Shown here: in pieces, positions 47,944 to 57,054 of the stretch
Layout: the number at the start of each line of letters is the position of its first letter
How positions within the stretch are numbered: position 1 is the first letter of the stretch
DNA from: an uncultured Bacilli bacterium
GTDB taxonomy: Bacteria > Bacillota_I > Bacilli_A > RF39 > UBA660
Assembly: GCA_934098435.1 (NCBI GenBank)
Contig: CAKOOV010000005.1
Span: 34,170-98,169, forward strand
Direction: 5' to 3'
Length of the DNA stretch: 64,000 nucleotides
The notes under the pieces: generated by a model
The model's input: the letters and a program-made list of their open reading frames with translations, nothing else
What the model was told of the DNA's origin: nothing
Database searches by the model: none
Translations under genes and position numbers: made by a program

Positions 47944-48249
47944 ATGAAACTAAAAACAGGCGATAAAGTAATAGTAGTTTCTGGTTCTAATAAAGGAAAA
48001 GAAGGAAAAATTACTAAGATATTAGATAATAAGGTTATTGTTGAAGGTGTTAATGTTGTTAAGAAACATTTAAAACCTAAAAATAATAATGGTACTGGAG
48101 AGATTATTGAGATTGAAGCTCCAATACATGTATCTAATGTAATGCTTAGTGATCCTAAGACTAAGAAACCTACTAAAATTAAAATTGAAAAAGATAGTAA
48201 AGGTAAAAAAATTAGAATATCAAAAAAATCTAATGAAAAGATTGACTAA
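47944..48249 (+). CDS. rplX: 50S ribosomal protein L24
   Basis: An assembly-initiating KOW-domain protein of 101 residues. MKLKTGDKVIVVSGSNKGKEGKI is the KOW motif. TTAGGAGG precedes the start, 20 bases after rplN. Confidence 0.97.
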   Translation: MKLKTGDKVIVVSGSNKGKEGKITKILDNKVIVEGVNVVKKHLKPKNNNGTGEIIEIEAPIHVSNVMLSDPKTKKPTKIKIEKDSKGKKIRISKKSNEKID

Positions 48250-48270
48250 TTTGGAAGGAGGGCGAAGTAT

Positions 48271-48810
48271 ATGAACCGCCTAAAAGAAAAATATAATAAA
48301 GAAGTTGTTCCAAGTTTAATAGAAAAGCATGGTTATAAAACACCTATGTTAGTTCCAAAAATTGATAAGATTGTTGTTAATATGGGTGTTGGTGATGCTA
48401 CTGTTAATTCTAAGAACTTAGAGAATGCTGTTCGTGAATTAGAAAAAATAACAGGCCTAAAGGCAGTTGAAACTACTGCTAAGAAATCAATAGCTACTTT
48501 TAAAATTAGAGAGGGCCATAAAATTGGTTGTAAGGTTACTTTAAGAGGAGATAATATGTATAATTTCTTAGATAAATTAATAAGTATTTCACTTCCTAGA
48601 GTTAGAGATTTTAGAGGTCTATCACCAAAGAGTTTTGATGGAAGAGGAAATTATACAATTGGTATTAAGGAACAAATTATCTTCCCTGAAATTAATTTTG
48701 ATGAAGTTGAAAAAGTTAGAGGTATGGATATAGTTATTGTTACTACTGCTAAAACTAATGAAGAAGCTTATGATTTATTAAAAGAACTTGGAGTTCCTTT
48801 TAGGAAATAA
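48271..48810 (+). CDS. rplE: 50S ribosomal protein L5
   Basis: A 5S rRNA-binding protein of the central protuberance, 179 residues. [36 protein letters not shown] and the final [17 protein letters not shown] are diagnostic. GGAAGGAGG precedes the ATG. Confidence 0.98.
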   Translation: MNRLKEKYNKEVVPSLIEKHGYKTPMLVPKIDKIVVNMGVGDATVNSKNLENAVRELEKITGLKAVETTAKKSIATFKIREGHKIGCKVTLRGDNMYNFLDKLISISLPRVRDFRGLSPKSFDGRGNYTIGIKEQIIFPEINFDEVEKVRGMDIVIVTTAKTNEEAYDLLKELGVPFRK

Positions 48811-48824
48811 GGAGAGGAATTAAG

Positions 48825-49010
48825 ATGGCAAGAAAATCAATGGTTGTAAAATCAGAAAAGAAACCTAAATATAAGGTTAGAGAATACACTAGATGTAAGA
48901 TTTGTGGAAGACCTCATGCTGTTCTTAAAAAATATGGTATTTGCCGTATTTGTTTCAGAGAACTTGCTTATAAAGGTCAAATACCTGGTGTAAAGAAATC
49001 AAGTTGGTAA
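48825..49010 (+). CDS. rpsN: 30S ribosomal protein S14, zinc type
   Basis: The short zinc-binding form (61 residues) with Cys24, Cys27, Cys40 and Cys43 (CKICGRP and CRICFREL). This C+ form is the usual housekeeping S14 in Firmicutes. It starts 14 bases after rplE with GGAGAGG upstream. Confidence 0.98.
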   Translation: MARKSMVVKSEKKPKYKVREYTRCKICGRPHAVLKKYGICRICFRELAYKGQIPGVKKSSW

Positions 49011-49041
49011 GACTTGAAATAAAAGAAGGAGGGATTTAAAG

Positions 49042-49431
49042 ATGACAGATCCAATCGCAGATATGCTTACAAGAATACGTAATGCTAATCAAAATAGAGC
49101 TTCAAAAGTTGAAATCCCAGCATCTAAAGTAAAATTAGAAATTGCTAAAATTTTAAAAGATGAAGGATTTATTGAAGATTATAGTGTGAACAATGAAAAC
49201 GTTCAAGGTACAATAACATTAACATTAAAATATAAGAATAAAGAAAGAGTAATTACTGGTCTTAAGAGAATTTCAAAACCAGGACTTAGAGTTTATGCTA
49301 AGGCAGAAGAACTTCCTACAGTTTTAAATGGTTTAGGAATTGCTATTATATCTACATCTAAAGGTATTATGACTGATAAAGAAGCAAGAAAATTAGCTTT
49401 AGGTGGAGAAGTAATTGCTTATGTATGGTAA
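49042..49431 (+). CDS. rpsH: 30S ribosomal protein S8
   Basis: S8 binds the 16S central domain and is the spc-operon repressor in E. coli. 129 residues. [21 protein letters not shown] and [19 protein letters not shown] are diagnostic. AGAAGGAGG precedes the ATG. Confidence 0.98.
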   Translation: MTDPIADMLTRIRNANQNRASKVEIPASKVKLEIAKILKDEGFIEDYSVNNENVQGTITLTLKYKNKERVITGLKRISKPGLRVYAKAEELPTVLNGLGIAIISTSKGIMTDKEARKLALGGEVIAYVW

Positions 49432-49441
49432 GGTGAAATAA

Positions 49442-49981
49442 ATGAGCCGTATTGGTAAAAGAGTTTTATCTGTTCCTGAAAATGTTAATGTTAATGTTAA
49501 TGATAATGTTGTTACAGTTAAAGGACCTAAAGGAGAACTTACTTTAAATTTAGTTAAAAATATTGAAGTAAAAGTAACTGATGAAGGTGTTGCTGTAACA
49601 ATGCTTAAAGATGATAAATTTACTCATGCTATGCATGGTACTACTAATGCTAATATTAAAAATATGATTATTGGTGTTAGTGAGGGATATACTAAAGGTT
49701 TAGAAATTGTTGGTGTTGGTTATAAGTTTAATCCACAAGGAAATAAGCTTACTATTAATGCTGGTTATTCTCATCCTGTAGTTATGGAGGTACCAGATGG
49801 TATTACTGTTAAAGGTATTAGTAATACTGAAATAGAATTGTCTGGTATTGATAAGGAAAAAATCGGTGAATTTGCCGCTAATATAAGAAAAGTAAGAAAA
49901 CCTGAACCTTATAAAGGAAAAGGTATTAAGTATAAGGGTGAAGTAATTCGTCGTAAAGAAGGAAAGAAAGCTTCTAAATAA
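49442..49981 (+). CDS. rplF: 50S ribosomal protein L6
   Basis: L6 sits near the factor-binding stalk base. 179 residues with the usual two-fold repeat. The N-terminus MSRIGKRVLSVPENV and the C-terminal RKPEPYKGKGIKYKGEVIRR are conserved. It starts 10 bases after rpsH. Confidence 0.98.
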   Translation: MSRIGKRVLSVPENVNVNVNDNVVTVKGPKGELTLNLVKNIEVKVTDEGVAVTMLKDDKFTHAMHGTTNANIKNMIIGVSEGYTKGLEIVGVGYKFNPQGNKLTINAGYSHPVVMEVPDGITVKGISNTEIELSGIDKEKIGEFAANIRKVRKPEPYKGKGIKYKGEVIRRKEGKKASK

Positions 49982-50000
49982 TAAGTAAAGGAGATTCTAT

Positions 50001-50363
50001 ATGATAAAGAAAGTTTCAAAAAATGAAATGAGAAAAGTAAGACACGAAAGAATCAGAGAGAATTTATCTGGTACTAGTGAAAGACCTAGATTATGTGTCT
50101 TCAGATCTAATGCAAATATTGAAGCTCAAATCATCGATGATGTTAAAGGTGTTACTCTAGTTTCTGCTACTACTTTAGAAAAAGATTTAAAAATTAAAAA
50201 TGGTGGTAATGTAGAAGCTGCTAGGGTAATTGGAGCTGAAATTGCAAAAAGAGCTAAGAAAGCTAAGATAAATACCGTTGTATTTGATAGAGGTGGATAT
50301 CTTTATCATGGACGTGTTAAAGCTCTTGCAGAAGCTGCACGTGAAAACGGATTAGAATTCTAA
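50001..50363 (+). CDS. rplR: 50S ribosomal protein L18
   Basis: A 5S rRNA-binding protein of 120 residues. [21 protein letters not shown] and [23 protein letters not shown] are diagnostic. TAAAGGAG precedes the ATG. Confidence 0.98.
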   Translation: MIKKVSKNEMRKVRHERIRENLSGTSERPRLCVFRSNANIEAQIIDDVKGVTLVSATTLEKDLKIKNGGNVEAARVIGAEIAKRAKKAKINTVVFDRGGYLYHGRVKALAEAARENGLEF

Positions 50364-50382
50364 GACGCTAGGAGGAAAAAGA

Positions 50383-50955
50383 ATGAACGAAGATAAGAAA
50401 AAGGTTGAAGTTAAAGAAAACAACCGTAAATTCGATAAGAAAAGACCTAGAAGCAATAATAGACCTAGTAAACCTAAATCTGATTTAGAAGATAAGGTTA
50501 TTGAAATTAAAAGGGTTACTAAAGTTGTTAAAGGTGGACGTCAATTCAGATTTGCTGCTACTGTAGTAGTGGGAAATAGAAAAGGTATGGTTGGTCTTGG
50601 AACTGGTAAGGCTAAAGAAATGCCTGATGCAGTTAAAAAGGCTACACAAGCTGCAAGTAAAAATTTAATTAAAGTTAATCTAATTGATAATAGAACTATT
50701 TCACATGATATTGTTGTTAAAGAAGGAGCATGCAAAGTTATGCTTAAGCCTGCTAAAGAAGGTACTGGAGTTAAAGCTGGAGGACCAGTTAGAGATGTAC
50801 TAGAACTTGCTGGTGTTAAAGATGTTCTTTCTAAGAGCCAAGGATCAAGTACTAAAATTAATGCTGCTAGAGCTACGCTTAATGCTTTAAAAATGCAAAA
50901 GTCTCCAAGCCACGTTGCTTATTTAAGAGATAAGAAAGTTGAGGAATTGAGATAA
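50383..50955 (+). CDS. rpsE: 30S ribosomal protein S5
   Basis: S5 lies at the mRNA entry and affects fidelity. 190 residues; a Lys-rich N-terminal extension of about 25 residues precedes the double-stranded-RNA-binding domain ([19 protein letters not shown]) and the [19 protein letters not shown] block. The stop overlaps the start of rplO by one base; rpmD, normally between the two, is absent. Confidence 0.98.
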   Translation: MNEDKKKVEVKENNRKFDKKRPRSNNRPSKPKSDLEDKVIEIKRVTKVVKGGRQFRFAATVVVGNRKGMVGLGTGKAKEMPDAVKKATQAASKNLIKVNLIDNRTISHDIVVKEGACKVMLKPAKEGTGVKAGGPVRDVLELAGVKDVLSKSQGSSTKINAARATLNALKMQKSPSHVAYLRDKKVEELR

Positions 50956-51398
50956 TGAAATTACATGAATTAAATGCACTAGATGGTTCAGTAAAAGCAA
51001 GAAAAAGAGTTGGTCGTGGTCAAGGTTCTGGAACTGGTAAAACTAGTGGAAAAGGTGAAAAAGGACAAAATGCTAGAAGTGGTGGCGGTGTAAGACCTGG
51101 TTTTGAAGGTGGTCAGTTACCATTATTTAGAAGATTATCAAAAAGAGGATTTAATAATTATAATTTTAGAACAGTATATAGTACTGTAAATGTTTCTGAT
51201 TTAAATAGATTTGAAGATGGAACTGTAGTTGATGTTAAGCTTCTTAAAGAAGCAGGACTTATCAAAAAAGAATTAGATGGAGTTAAGGTTTTAGGAAATG
51301 GTGAACTTACTAAGAAACTTACTGTAAGGGTTAATGCATTTACTAATACTGCTAAAGATAAAATAGAAAATATTGGTGGAAAAACTGAGGTGATTTAG
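50955..51398 (+). CDS. rplO: 50S ribosomal protein L15
   Basis: A late-assembling 23S-binding protein of 147 residues. [22 protein letters not shown] and [17 protein letters not shown] are diagnostic. It overlaps rpsE by one base and abuts secY without a gap. Confidence 0.98.
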   Translation: MKLHELNALDGSVKARKRVGRGQGSGTGKTSGKGEKGQNARSGGGVRPGFEGGQLPLFRRLSKRGFNNYNFRTVYSTVNVSDLNRFEDGTVVDVKLLKEAGLIKKELDGVKVLGNGELTKKLTVRVNAFTNTAKDKIENIGGKTEVI

Positions 51399-52661
51399 AT
51401 GTTTAAAAATCTAAAATTAATCTTTAGTCCTAAAAATAAAGATATTAGGAAGAGAATTGGTTTTACCTTAATAGGACTACTAATATTTGCACTTGGTACT
51501 ACTATTCCGGTACCAGGAACTGAAGGAGCTATATCTAGTTTAGGATTATGGGAACTTTATAATGCTATTGGAGGAGGAGCACTTAAGAACTTTTCTATAT
51601 TTGCTCTTGGTGTAATGCCTTATATTTCTGCTAGTATTATAACTGGAATATTACAAATGGACATTGTTCCTTACTTTACTGAGCTTAAAGAAAGTGGAGA
51701 ACAAGGTAGACAAAAAATTAATCAAATAAATAGATATCTTGGTATTGTAATTGCTTTTATTCAAGGATTTGCTATGGCATTTACTTTTATAAAAGGTGCA
51801 TCTACTATTCAATACTTTGAAATTGCTATTATTTTAACTGGTGGTACTGCTTTATTATTATGGCTAGGAGACCAAATTACCCAGAAAGGTATTGGTAATG
51901 GTATTTCATTAATTATTATGGCTGGTATTATTTCTACTGTACCTAAAATGTTTATTGATACATTTAGTACATTAGTTACTAGTCGTACAGGATCTTTATT
52001 TATTGGTATAGTAGGATTTAGTTTATTTATTCTATTATACTTACTTATTGTAGTAGGTGTTGTATTTGAAGAGTGTTCTGAAAGAAGAATACCTATTCAG
52101 TATTCTAATAGAACAGCATCTAGTTATGGTGCAAAACAAAATTATATTCCATTTAAGATTAATTCTGCTGGTGTAATGCCTGTTATATTTGCATCGGTAT
52201 TACTTTCTATTCCTACTTTTATAGCTGGTATCTTAGGTAGTGATTCGGGATTTAGTTTATTTGTATCTAAATATATTGATTATTCAACTCCAGTAGGATT
52301 TGTACTTTATATGATACTTATATTTGTATTTGGTTATTTCTATACTAATATGCAAATTAATCCTAAAGAACTTGCTAAGAATCTTAATAGGAATGGTGGT
52401 TATATTCCAGGTATTAGACCAGGAATAGAAACTGAAAATTATATTAAAAGAATATTAAATAGAATTACTTTCTTAGGATCTACTTTTATTGCTGTAATAG
52501 CTGGTCTTCCAATTGTATTTAGTAGTTTTATATCTACTGGGCTTCCAGCATCTGTAAGAATTGGTGGTACTGGAGTATTAATAGTAGTAGGTGTTGCTAT
52601 TGAAACATGTAGACAGCTTGAAAGTAGTTTAATAAATAGAAGTTATAAAGGAGCGAGATAA
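51399..52661 (+). CDS. secY: SecY translocon channel
   Basis: Central subunit of the SecYEG protein-conducting channel. 420 residues with ten membrane helices. Conserved segments include GVMPYISASIITGILQ, the plug region near ALGTTIPVPG, and the cytoplasmic loop SERRIPIQYSNR. It starts directly after the rplO stop, with GAGGTGAT inside rplO as ribosome binding site. Confidence 0.97.
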   Translation: MFKNLKLIFSPKNKDIRKRIGFTLIGLLIFALGTTIPVPGTEGAISSLGLWELYNAIGGGALKNFSIFALGVMPYISASIITGILQMDIVPYFTELKESGEQGRQKINQINRYLGIVIAFIQGFAMAFTFIKGASTIQYFEIAIILTGGTALLLWLGDQITQKGIGNGISLIIMAGIISTVPKMFIDTFSTLVTSRTGSLFIGIVGFSLFILLYLLIVVGVVFEECSERRIPIQYSNRTASSYGAKQNYIPFKINSAGVMPVIFASVLLSIPTFIAGILGSDSGFSLFVSKYIDYSTPVGFVLYMILIFVFGYFYTNMQINPKELAKNLNRNGGYIPGIRPGIETENYIKRILNRITFLGSTFIAVIAGLPIVFSSFISTGLPASVRIGGTGVLIVVGVAIETCRQLESSLINRSYKGAR

Positions 52662-52662
52662 A

Positions 52663-53316
52663 ATGAAGAATATTATATTTATTGCCCCTCCTGCTGCAGG
52701 AAAGGGAACAGCATCAGCTTTAGTATGTGAAAAATATAATATTCCTCATATATCGACTGGTGACTTATTAAGAGATGAAATTGCAAATCAAACTAAGCTA
52801 GGCGTGGAAATTAAGGATGCTATGGCTAGGGGAGAATTTGTAAGTGATGAAGTTATTACTAAATTATTAAAGAAAAGATTATCTGCTAAAGATGCTAAAA
52901 AAGGTTATATATTAGATGGTTATCCTAGAAATATTAAGCAAGCAGAGATTTATGATGATTTATTAAAAGAATTATCATATGATATGGGAGTTGTAATATT
53001 TTTAGATATTGATAAAGATACCGCTATGAAAAGGGCTTTATCAAGAGTTGTTTGTTCTAAATGTGGTTTATCTTATAATCTAGATAATAAAGAACTTGCA
53101 CCAATAAAAGAAGGTATATGTGATGCTTGTGGTGGAACACTTAAAACTAGGAGAGACGATAATAAAGAGACATTTATTACAAGATTTGATACTTATATGA
53201 AAGAGACTTATCCTTTAATAGAGTATTATGAAAAGAAAAATAATTTAGTTAAGATTGAAGTTAGTAATTTAACTGCTGACGAAGTATTTCTAGAAGTTAA
53301 GAAGGTAATTAAATAA
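52663..53316 (+). CDS. adk: Adenylate kinase
   Basis: Converts AMP plus ATP to two ADP. 217 residues. The P-loop is APPAAGKGT (typically GPPGAGKGT, so one Gly is replaced), followed by ISTGDLLRDEI and LDGYPRNIKQA. The lid has a zinc site (CSKCG and CDACGG) as in Gram-positive enzymes. One base separates it from secY; it overlaps map by one base. Confidence 0.97.
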   Translation: MKNIIFIAPPAAGKGTASALVCEKYNIPHISTGDLLRDEIANQTKLGVEIKDAMARGEFVSDEVITKLLKKRLSAKDAKKGYILDGYPRNIKQAEIYDDLLKELSYDMGVVIFLDIDKDTAMKRALSRVVCSKCGLSYNLDNKELAPIKEGICDACGGTLKTRRDDNKETFITRFDTYMKETYPLIEYYEKKNNLVKIEVSNLTADEVFLEVKKVIK

Positions 53317-54074
53317 TGATTACAATTAAGAGTGAATATGAATTATCACTTATGAGAATAGCTGGAAGAATAGTTTATGATACTCATCAGTATTTGAAAC
53401 CATATATAAAACCTGGTATAACTACTCTCGAGCTTGATAAGATGGCACACGATTATATTATTAGTAGAGGTGCTTATCCATCATGCTTAAATTATGAGGG
53501 TTATCCAAATAGTATTTGTATATCGGTTAACGAAGAAGTAGTACATGGTATACCTGGAAAGAGAAAACTTAAGAATGGGGACATTGTTACTTTAGATATA
53601 TGTGCCTGCTACAAGGGATATCATGGTGATTCTGCTTGGAGTTATCCTGTTGGTGATATTTCAGAAGAAAAGAAGTATTTACTCGAACATACAGAGAAAG
53701 CTTTGTATGAGGGACTTAGCAAGGTAAAAGCTGGAGTTCATTTGGGAGATGTTTCTAATGCTATCTATGAATATGCAAATAAGCATAGATTAGGTGTTGT
53801 AAGAGAATTAGTTGGTCATGGTATCGGTAGTAATCTTCATGAGGATCCGGAGGTACCTAACTATGGTAAAAAGGGTACTGGAATTATTCTTAAGGAAGGT
53901 ATGACTATTGCTGTTGAACCTATGCTTAACTTAGGAACTAGGCATGTATATCTACTTGATGATGACTGGACAATAGTAACAGGTGATAATAAACCATCAG
54001 CCCACTTTGAACATACAATTATAGTAACTAGAGATGGTTATGAAATTTTAACAGGAGATGATAATTATGAGTAA
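53316..54074 (+). CDS. map: Methionine aminopeptidase type I
   Basis: Removes initiator Met. 252 residues. Metal-binding residues are visible in [31 protein letters not shown] and VEPMLNLG and the late HFEHTIIVT. Conserved position after adk in spc/alpha operons of Firmicutes. It overlaps adk by one base and infA by eight. Confidence 0.97.
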   Translation: MITIKSEYELSLMRIAGRIVYDTHQYLKPYIKPGITTLELDKMAHDYIISRGAYPSCLNYEGYPNSICISVNEEVVHGIPGKRKLKNGDIVTLDICACYKGYHGDSAWSYPVGDISEEKKYLLEHTEKALYEGLSKVKAGVHLGDVSNAIYEYANKHRLGVVRELVGHGIGSNLHEDPEVPNYGKKGTGIILKEGMTIAVEPMLNLGTRHVYLLDDDWTIVTGDNKPSAHFEHTIIVTRDGYEILTGDDNYE

Positions 54075-54285
54075 AGAAGACTTGATTGAAGTTCAAGGAA
54101 AAGTACTTGATAATTTACCACAAGGAAAATTCAAAGTTGAACTTGATGGGGGCCACATAGTAGTTGCCCATGTTTCTGGTAAAATGCGCATGAACAACAT
54201 ACGTATCTTACCAGGTGATACTGTGGTTATAGCAATGTCACCTTATGATTTAACACAAGGGCGTATTGTATATAATAAGAAATAG
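54067..54285 (+). CDS. infA: Translation initiation factor IF-1
   Basis: A 72-residue OB-fold protein that blocks the A site during initiation. [22 protein letters not shown] and [21 protein letters not shown] are diagnostic. ATG 54067 is preferred over an in-frame ATG upstream since CAGGAGATG lies at the right distance. It overlaps map by 8 bases. Confidence 0.97.
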   Translation: MSKEDLIEVQGKVLDNLPQGKFKVELDGGHIVVAHVSGKMRMNNIRILPGDTVVIAMSPYDLTQGRIVYNKK

Positions 54286-54297
54286 GAGTGATGATAA

Positions 54298-54411
54298 ATG
54301 AAAGTTAGAGCATCAGTAAAGAAAATTTGCGATAAATGCAAAGTAATTAAAAGAAATGGCAAAGTAATGGTTATTTGTGAAAATCCAAAACACAAACAAA
54401 AACAAGGTTAA
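54298..54411 (+). CDS. rpmJ: 50S ribosomal protein L36
   Basis: A 37-residue protein. The sequence begins [19 protein letters not shown], and the zinc ribbon uses Cys11, Cys14, Cys27 and His32. Position between infA and rpsM is universal. ATAGGAGTG precedes the ATG. Confidence 0.97.
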   Translation: MKVRASVKKICDKCKVIKRNGKVMVICENPKHKQKQG

Positions 54412-54431
54412 TCTAAGGAGGAAATTAAAGT

Positions 54432-54797
54432 ATGGCAAGAATTAAAGGTGTAGATATTCCTAATGATAAGAGAATTGAAATAGCTCTTACTTATATCTAC
54501 GGTATTGGAAGAAATTTATCTAAAACAATTCTAAATAATGCTAATGTTGACTTAAATAAGAAAGCTAAGGATTTAACTGAAGATGAACTTTCTAAAATTA
54601 GAAAAGAAATTGATAACTATTCAGTTGAAGGTGATCTTAAAAGAGAAGTTAACATGAATATTAAAACAAAAATGGAAATCAATTCTTATCAAGGTACTAG
54701 ACATAAAAAGAATTTACCAGTAAGAGGTCAAAGAACTAGTAGAAATGCTAGAACTCGTAAGGGTAAAGGTAAAGTTGTAGCTAATAAGAAAAAATAA
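54432..54797 (+). CDS. rpsM: 30S ribosomal protein S13
   Basis: S13 of the 30S head makes bridges to the 50S and contacts P-site tRNA through its basic tail. 121 residues. [26 protein letters not shown] and [15 protein letters not shown] are diagnostic. CTAAGGAGG precedes the start. Confidence 0.98.
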   Translation: MARIKGVDIPNDKRIEIALTYIYGIGRNLSKTILNNANVDLNKKAKDLTEDELSKIRKEIDNYSVEGDLKREVNMNIKTKMEINSYQGTRHKKNLPVRGQRTSRNARTRKGKGKVVANKKK

Positions 54798-54810
54798 TTA
54801 GGAGGAAAAT

Positions 54811-55197
54811 ATGGGAAAATATAATTCAAGAAAAAGAAAAACTAAGAAGAATATTCCTGCTGGTGTAGTTCATATCCATTCAACATTTAATAATACAATT
54901 GTAACTATTACTGATTTAGAAGGAAATGTAATTAGTTGGGCTTCTGCTGGAACACAAGGTGTTAAAGGTAGTAAGAAATCAACTCCATTTGCTGCTGGAA
55001 ATGCTGCTGAAGCAGCTGGTAGAGAAGCTGTAGCAGCTGGTATGAAAAAGGTTAAAGTTGAAGTTAAAGGTTTAGGTGCTGGTAGAGAGGCTGCTATTAG
55101 AAGTCTTCAAACTGCTGGACTTGAAGTAGAATCTATAACTGACGTAACTCCAATTCCACATAATGGTTGTCGTCCACCTAAAAGAAGACGTGGATAA
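54811..55197 (+). CDS. rpsK: 30S ribosomal protein S11
   Basis: S11 shapes the 30S platform and mRNA exit. 128 residues. [18 protein letters not shown] and the C-terminal [19 protein letters not shown] are diagnostic. TTAGGAGG precedes the ATG, 13 bases after rpsM. Confidence 0.98.
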   Translation: MGKYNSRKRKTKKNIPAGVVHIHSTFNNTIVTITDLEGNVISWASAGTQGVKGSKKSTPFAAGNAAEAAGREAVAAGMKKVKVEVKGLGAGREAAIRSLQTAGLEVESITDVTPIPHNGCRPPKRRRG

Positions 55198-55218
55198 TTA
55201 AGAAAGGAAGCGCATACA

Positions 55219-56181
55219 ATGTTAAAGTTTGAAAAACCTGATTATAAGGTTAAAGAATATGTTAAAGATAATTTCTATGGTAAATTTGAATTAGAACCAT
55301 TAGAAAGAGGCTTTGGTACAACACTAGGGAATGCACTTAGAAGAGTTATGTTATCTTCTTTACCAGGAGATGCTATTACTTCTGTAAAGATTGATGGTGT
55401 AGCTCATGAATTTCAAAAAATTGATGGAGTAGTAGAAGATGTTACTGCTATTGTATTAAATTTAAAAAGTATTGTAATAAAAAATCATGCTAGAGGAGAA
55501 GACAAGATTCTTAGACTTACTAAGAAAACTCCTGGAGTAGTTACTGCTTCTGATATTGATCTTGATGCTGATATTGAGATTTTAAATCCGGATCAAGTTA
55601 TATGTACTTTAGTTGATGGTGGAAGTATTAATATGGAAATGACAGTAGGAACTGGTAGAGGTTATACTGTAGCGGATGAAAATAAGAAATTATTACAAGG
55701 TGATAAAAATAAAGTTAATACAATTGCTATTGATAGTCTTTATTCACCAATTGAAAGAATTAATTATGAGGTAGAAACTGCTAGAGTAGGACAAAATAAT
55801 AATTTTGATAAGCTTATTTTAGAAGTTTGGACTAATGGTTCAATTTTACCTGAAGAAGCACTTGCGCTTGCATCAAGAATTTTAATTGAACATTTTGAAG
55901 TTTTAACTGAACTTAATTCTATCGCAGATGAAACTGGTTTAATGATTTCTAAGAGTGAGGATCCTAATGTTAAAATACTTGAGACTTCTATTGATGATTT
56001 AGATTTCTCTGTAAGAGCTTATAATTGTTTAAAGAGAGCTAATATTTTAACACTTAGAGATTTAACTGAAAAATCTGAAAATGAAATGATGAAAATTAGA
56101 AACTTAGGTAAAAAATCATTAAAAGAAGTTATGGATAAAGTAAAAGATATGGGATTATCTTTTAGAGATGACAACAATTAA
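55219..56181 (+). CDS. rpoA: RNA polymerase alpha subunit
   Basis: Scaffold for RNA polymerase assembly (N-terminal domain, residues 1 to about 230, with LERGFGTTLGNALRRVMLSS) and activator/UP-element contact (C-terminal domain, about 245-320, with LDFSVRAYNCLKRANI and NLGKKSLKEV). 320 residues. It is preceded by GAAAGGAAG. Confidence 0.98.
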   Translation: MLKFEKPDYKVKEYVKDNFYGKFELEPLERGFGTTLGNALRRVMLSSLPGDAITSVKIDGVAHEFQKIDGVVEDVTAIVLNLKSIVIKNHARGEDKILRLTKKTPGVVTASDIDLDADIEILNPDQVICTLVDGGSINMEMTVGTGRGYTVADENKKLLQGDKNKVNTIAIDSLYSPIERINYEVETARVGQNNNFDKLILEVWTNGSILPEEALALASRILIEHFEVLTELNSIADETGLMISKSEDPNVKILETSIDDLDFSVRAYNCLKRANILTLRDLTEKSENEMMKIRNLGKKSLKEVMDKVKDMGLSFRDDNN

Positions 56182-56196
56182 TATAAGGAGGTAATT

Positions 56197-56538
56197 ATGG
56201 CTTATAGAAAGTTAGGAAGAGACAATAAACATAGAAGAAGTATGTTAGCTACTTTAACTAAACAACTTATTCTAAATGAAAGAATAGTTACTACTGAAAC
56301 TAGAGCTAAAGAAGTAAGAAAAAGCTTTGATAAAATGGTAACTTATGGAAAAAAGGGTACTTTAGTATCAAGAAGATTAGCACTTGCATTTTTACATAAT
56401 GACGAAAAATGTGTTAATAAAGTATTTAATGAATTAGCACCTAGATATAAAGATCGTAATGGTGGTTATACAAGAATTATTAAAATGACTGAAAGAAAAG
56501 GAGATAACGCTCTAGAAGTTATTTTAGAATTAGTATAA
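56197..56538 (+). CDS. rplQ: 50S ribosomal protein L17
   Basis: 113 residues, at the tunnel exit. [20 protein letters not shown] and [15 protein letters not shown] are diagnostic. Last gene of the operon, directly followed by a strong terminator. The ECF transporter genes that often follow in Firmicutes are absent. Confidence 0.98.
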   Translation: MAYRKLGRDNKHRRSMLATLTKQLILNERIVTTETRAKEVRKSFDKMVTYGKKGTLVSRRLALAFLHNDEKCVNKVFNELAPRYKDRNGGYTRIIKMTERKGDNALEVILELV

Positions 56539-56543
56539 TGTAT

Positions 56544-56575
56544 AAAGAGAATGAGTAATATCATTCTCTTTTTTT
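56544..56575 (+). terminator. Terminator of the S10-spc-alpha operon
   Basis: AAAGAGAATGA (56544-56554) pairs perfectly with TCATTCTCTTT (56561-56571), followed by T. Confidence 0.95.
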
Positions 56576-56576
56576 C

Positions 56577-56605
56577 TTGACTTCTTATTTCATTTATATT
56601 ATTAT
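56577..56605 (+). promoter_or_regulatory. Promoter of the ORF6N gene pair
   Basis: TTGACT (56577-56582), 17 bases, TATTAT (56600-56605). The -35 again directly follows a terminator. Confidence 0.75.
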
Positions 56606-56640
56606 AGACGATAAGACTATGATAGAAAGGAGATAAATTG

Positions 56641-57054
56641 ATGAATGATTTAATGATAAAAGATGACATAAAAATAGAAGACTTAATATATGAAGTAAGA
56701 GGAAAACAAGTGATGTTAGATTCTGATTTTGCTAAACTTTATGGATGCAAAAATGGGATAAAGGAAATAAATCAGGCAGTAAAAAGAAATATTGATAGAT
56801 TTCCTTATGATTTTTATTTTCAATTGACTAAAGACGAATATCTAAATATTCTAAGGTCACAAAATGTGACCTTAGAATTTGAACAAGGAAAATATACAAA
56901 ATATCTACCTTATGTTTTTACTGAACAAGGAGTTGCCATGCTTGCAACTGTATTAAAAACAGAAGTGGCTGATGAAATGAGCATAAAAATAATGGATGAT
57001 GACTATATATTAAAAGAATTAATAAATAGATTAAAGGAGGTATACAATGAATGA
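56641..57054 (+). CDS. ORF6N-domain protein, short form
   Basis: A 137-residue protein with an ORF6N/KilA-N-like DNA-binding domain found in phage and mobile elements (VMLDSDFAKLYGCKNG, NIDRFPYDFYFQLT, YVFTEQGVAML). The ATG at 56641 has AAAGGAG upstream. It lacks the C-terminal half present in its tandem paralogue downstream; the break after about residue 130 suggests a shortened copy. A 14-bp perfect palindrome lies in the codons for LRSQNVTLE (56848-56878). It overlaps the next gene by 8 bases. Confidence 0.85.
   Translation: MNDLMIKDDIKIEDLIYEVRGKQVMLDSDFAKLYGCKNGIKEINQAVKRNIDRFPYDFYFQLTKDEYLNILRSQNVTLEFEQGKYTKYLPYVFTEQGVAMLATVLKTEVADEMSIKIMDDDYILKELINRLKEVYNE
56848..56878. repeat. 14-bp inverted repeat inside the first ORF6N gene
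   Basis: ATTCTAAGGTCACA (56848-56861), AAA, TGTGACCTTAGAAT (56865-56878), perfect. It sits at the same codons as the palindrome at 57246-57274 in the paralogue. Confidence 0.9.
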
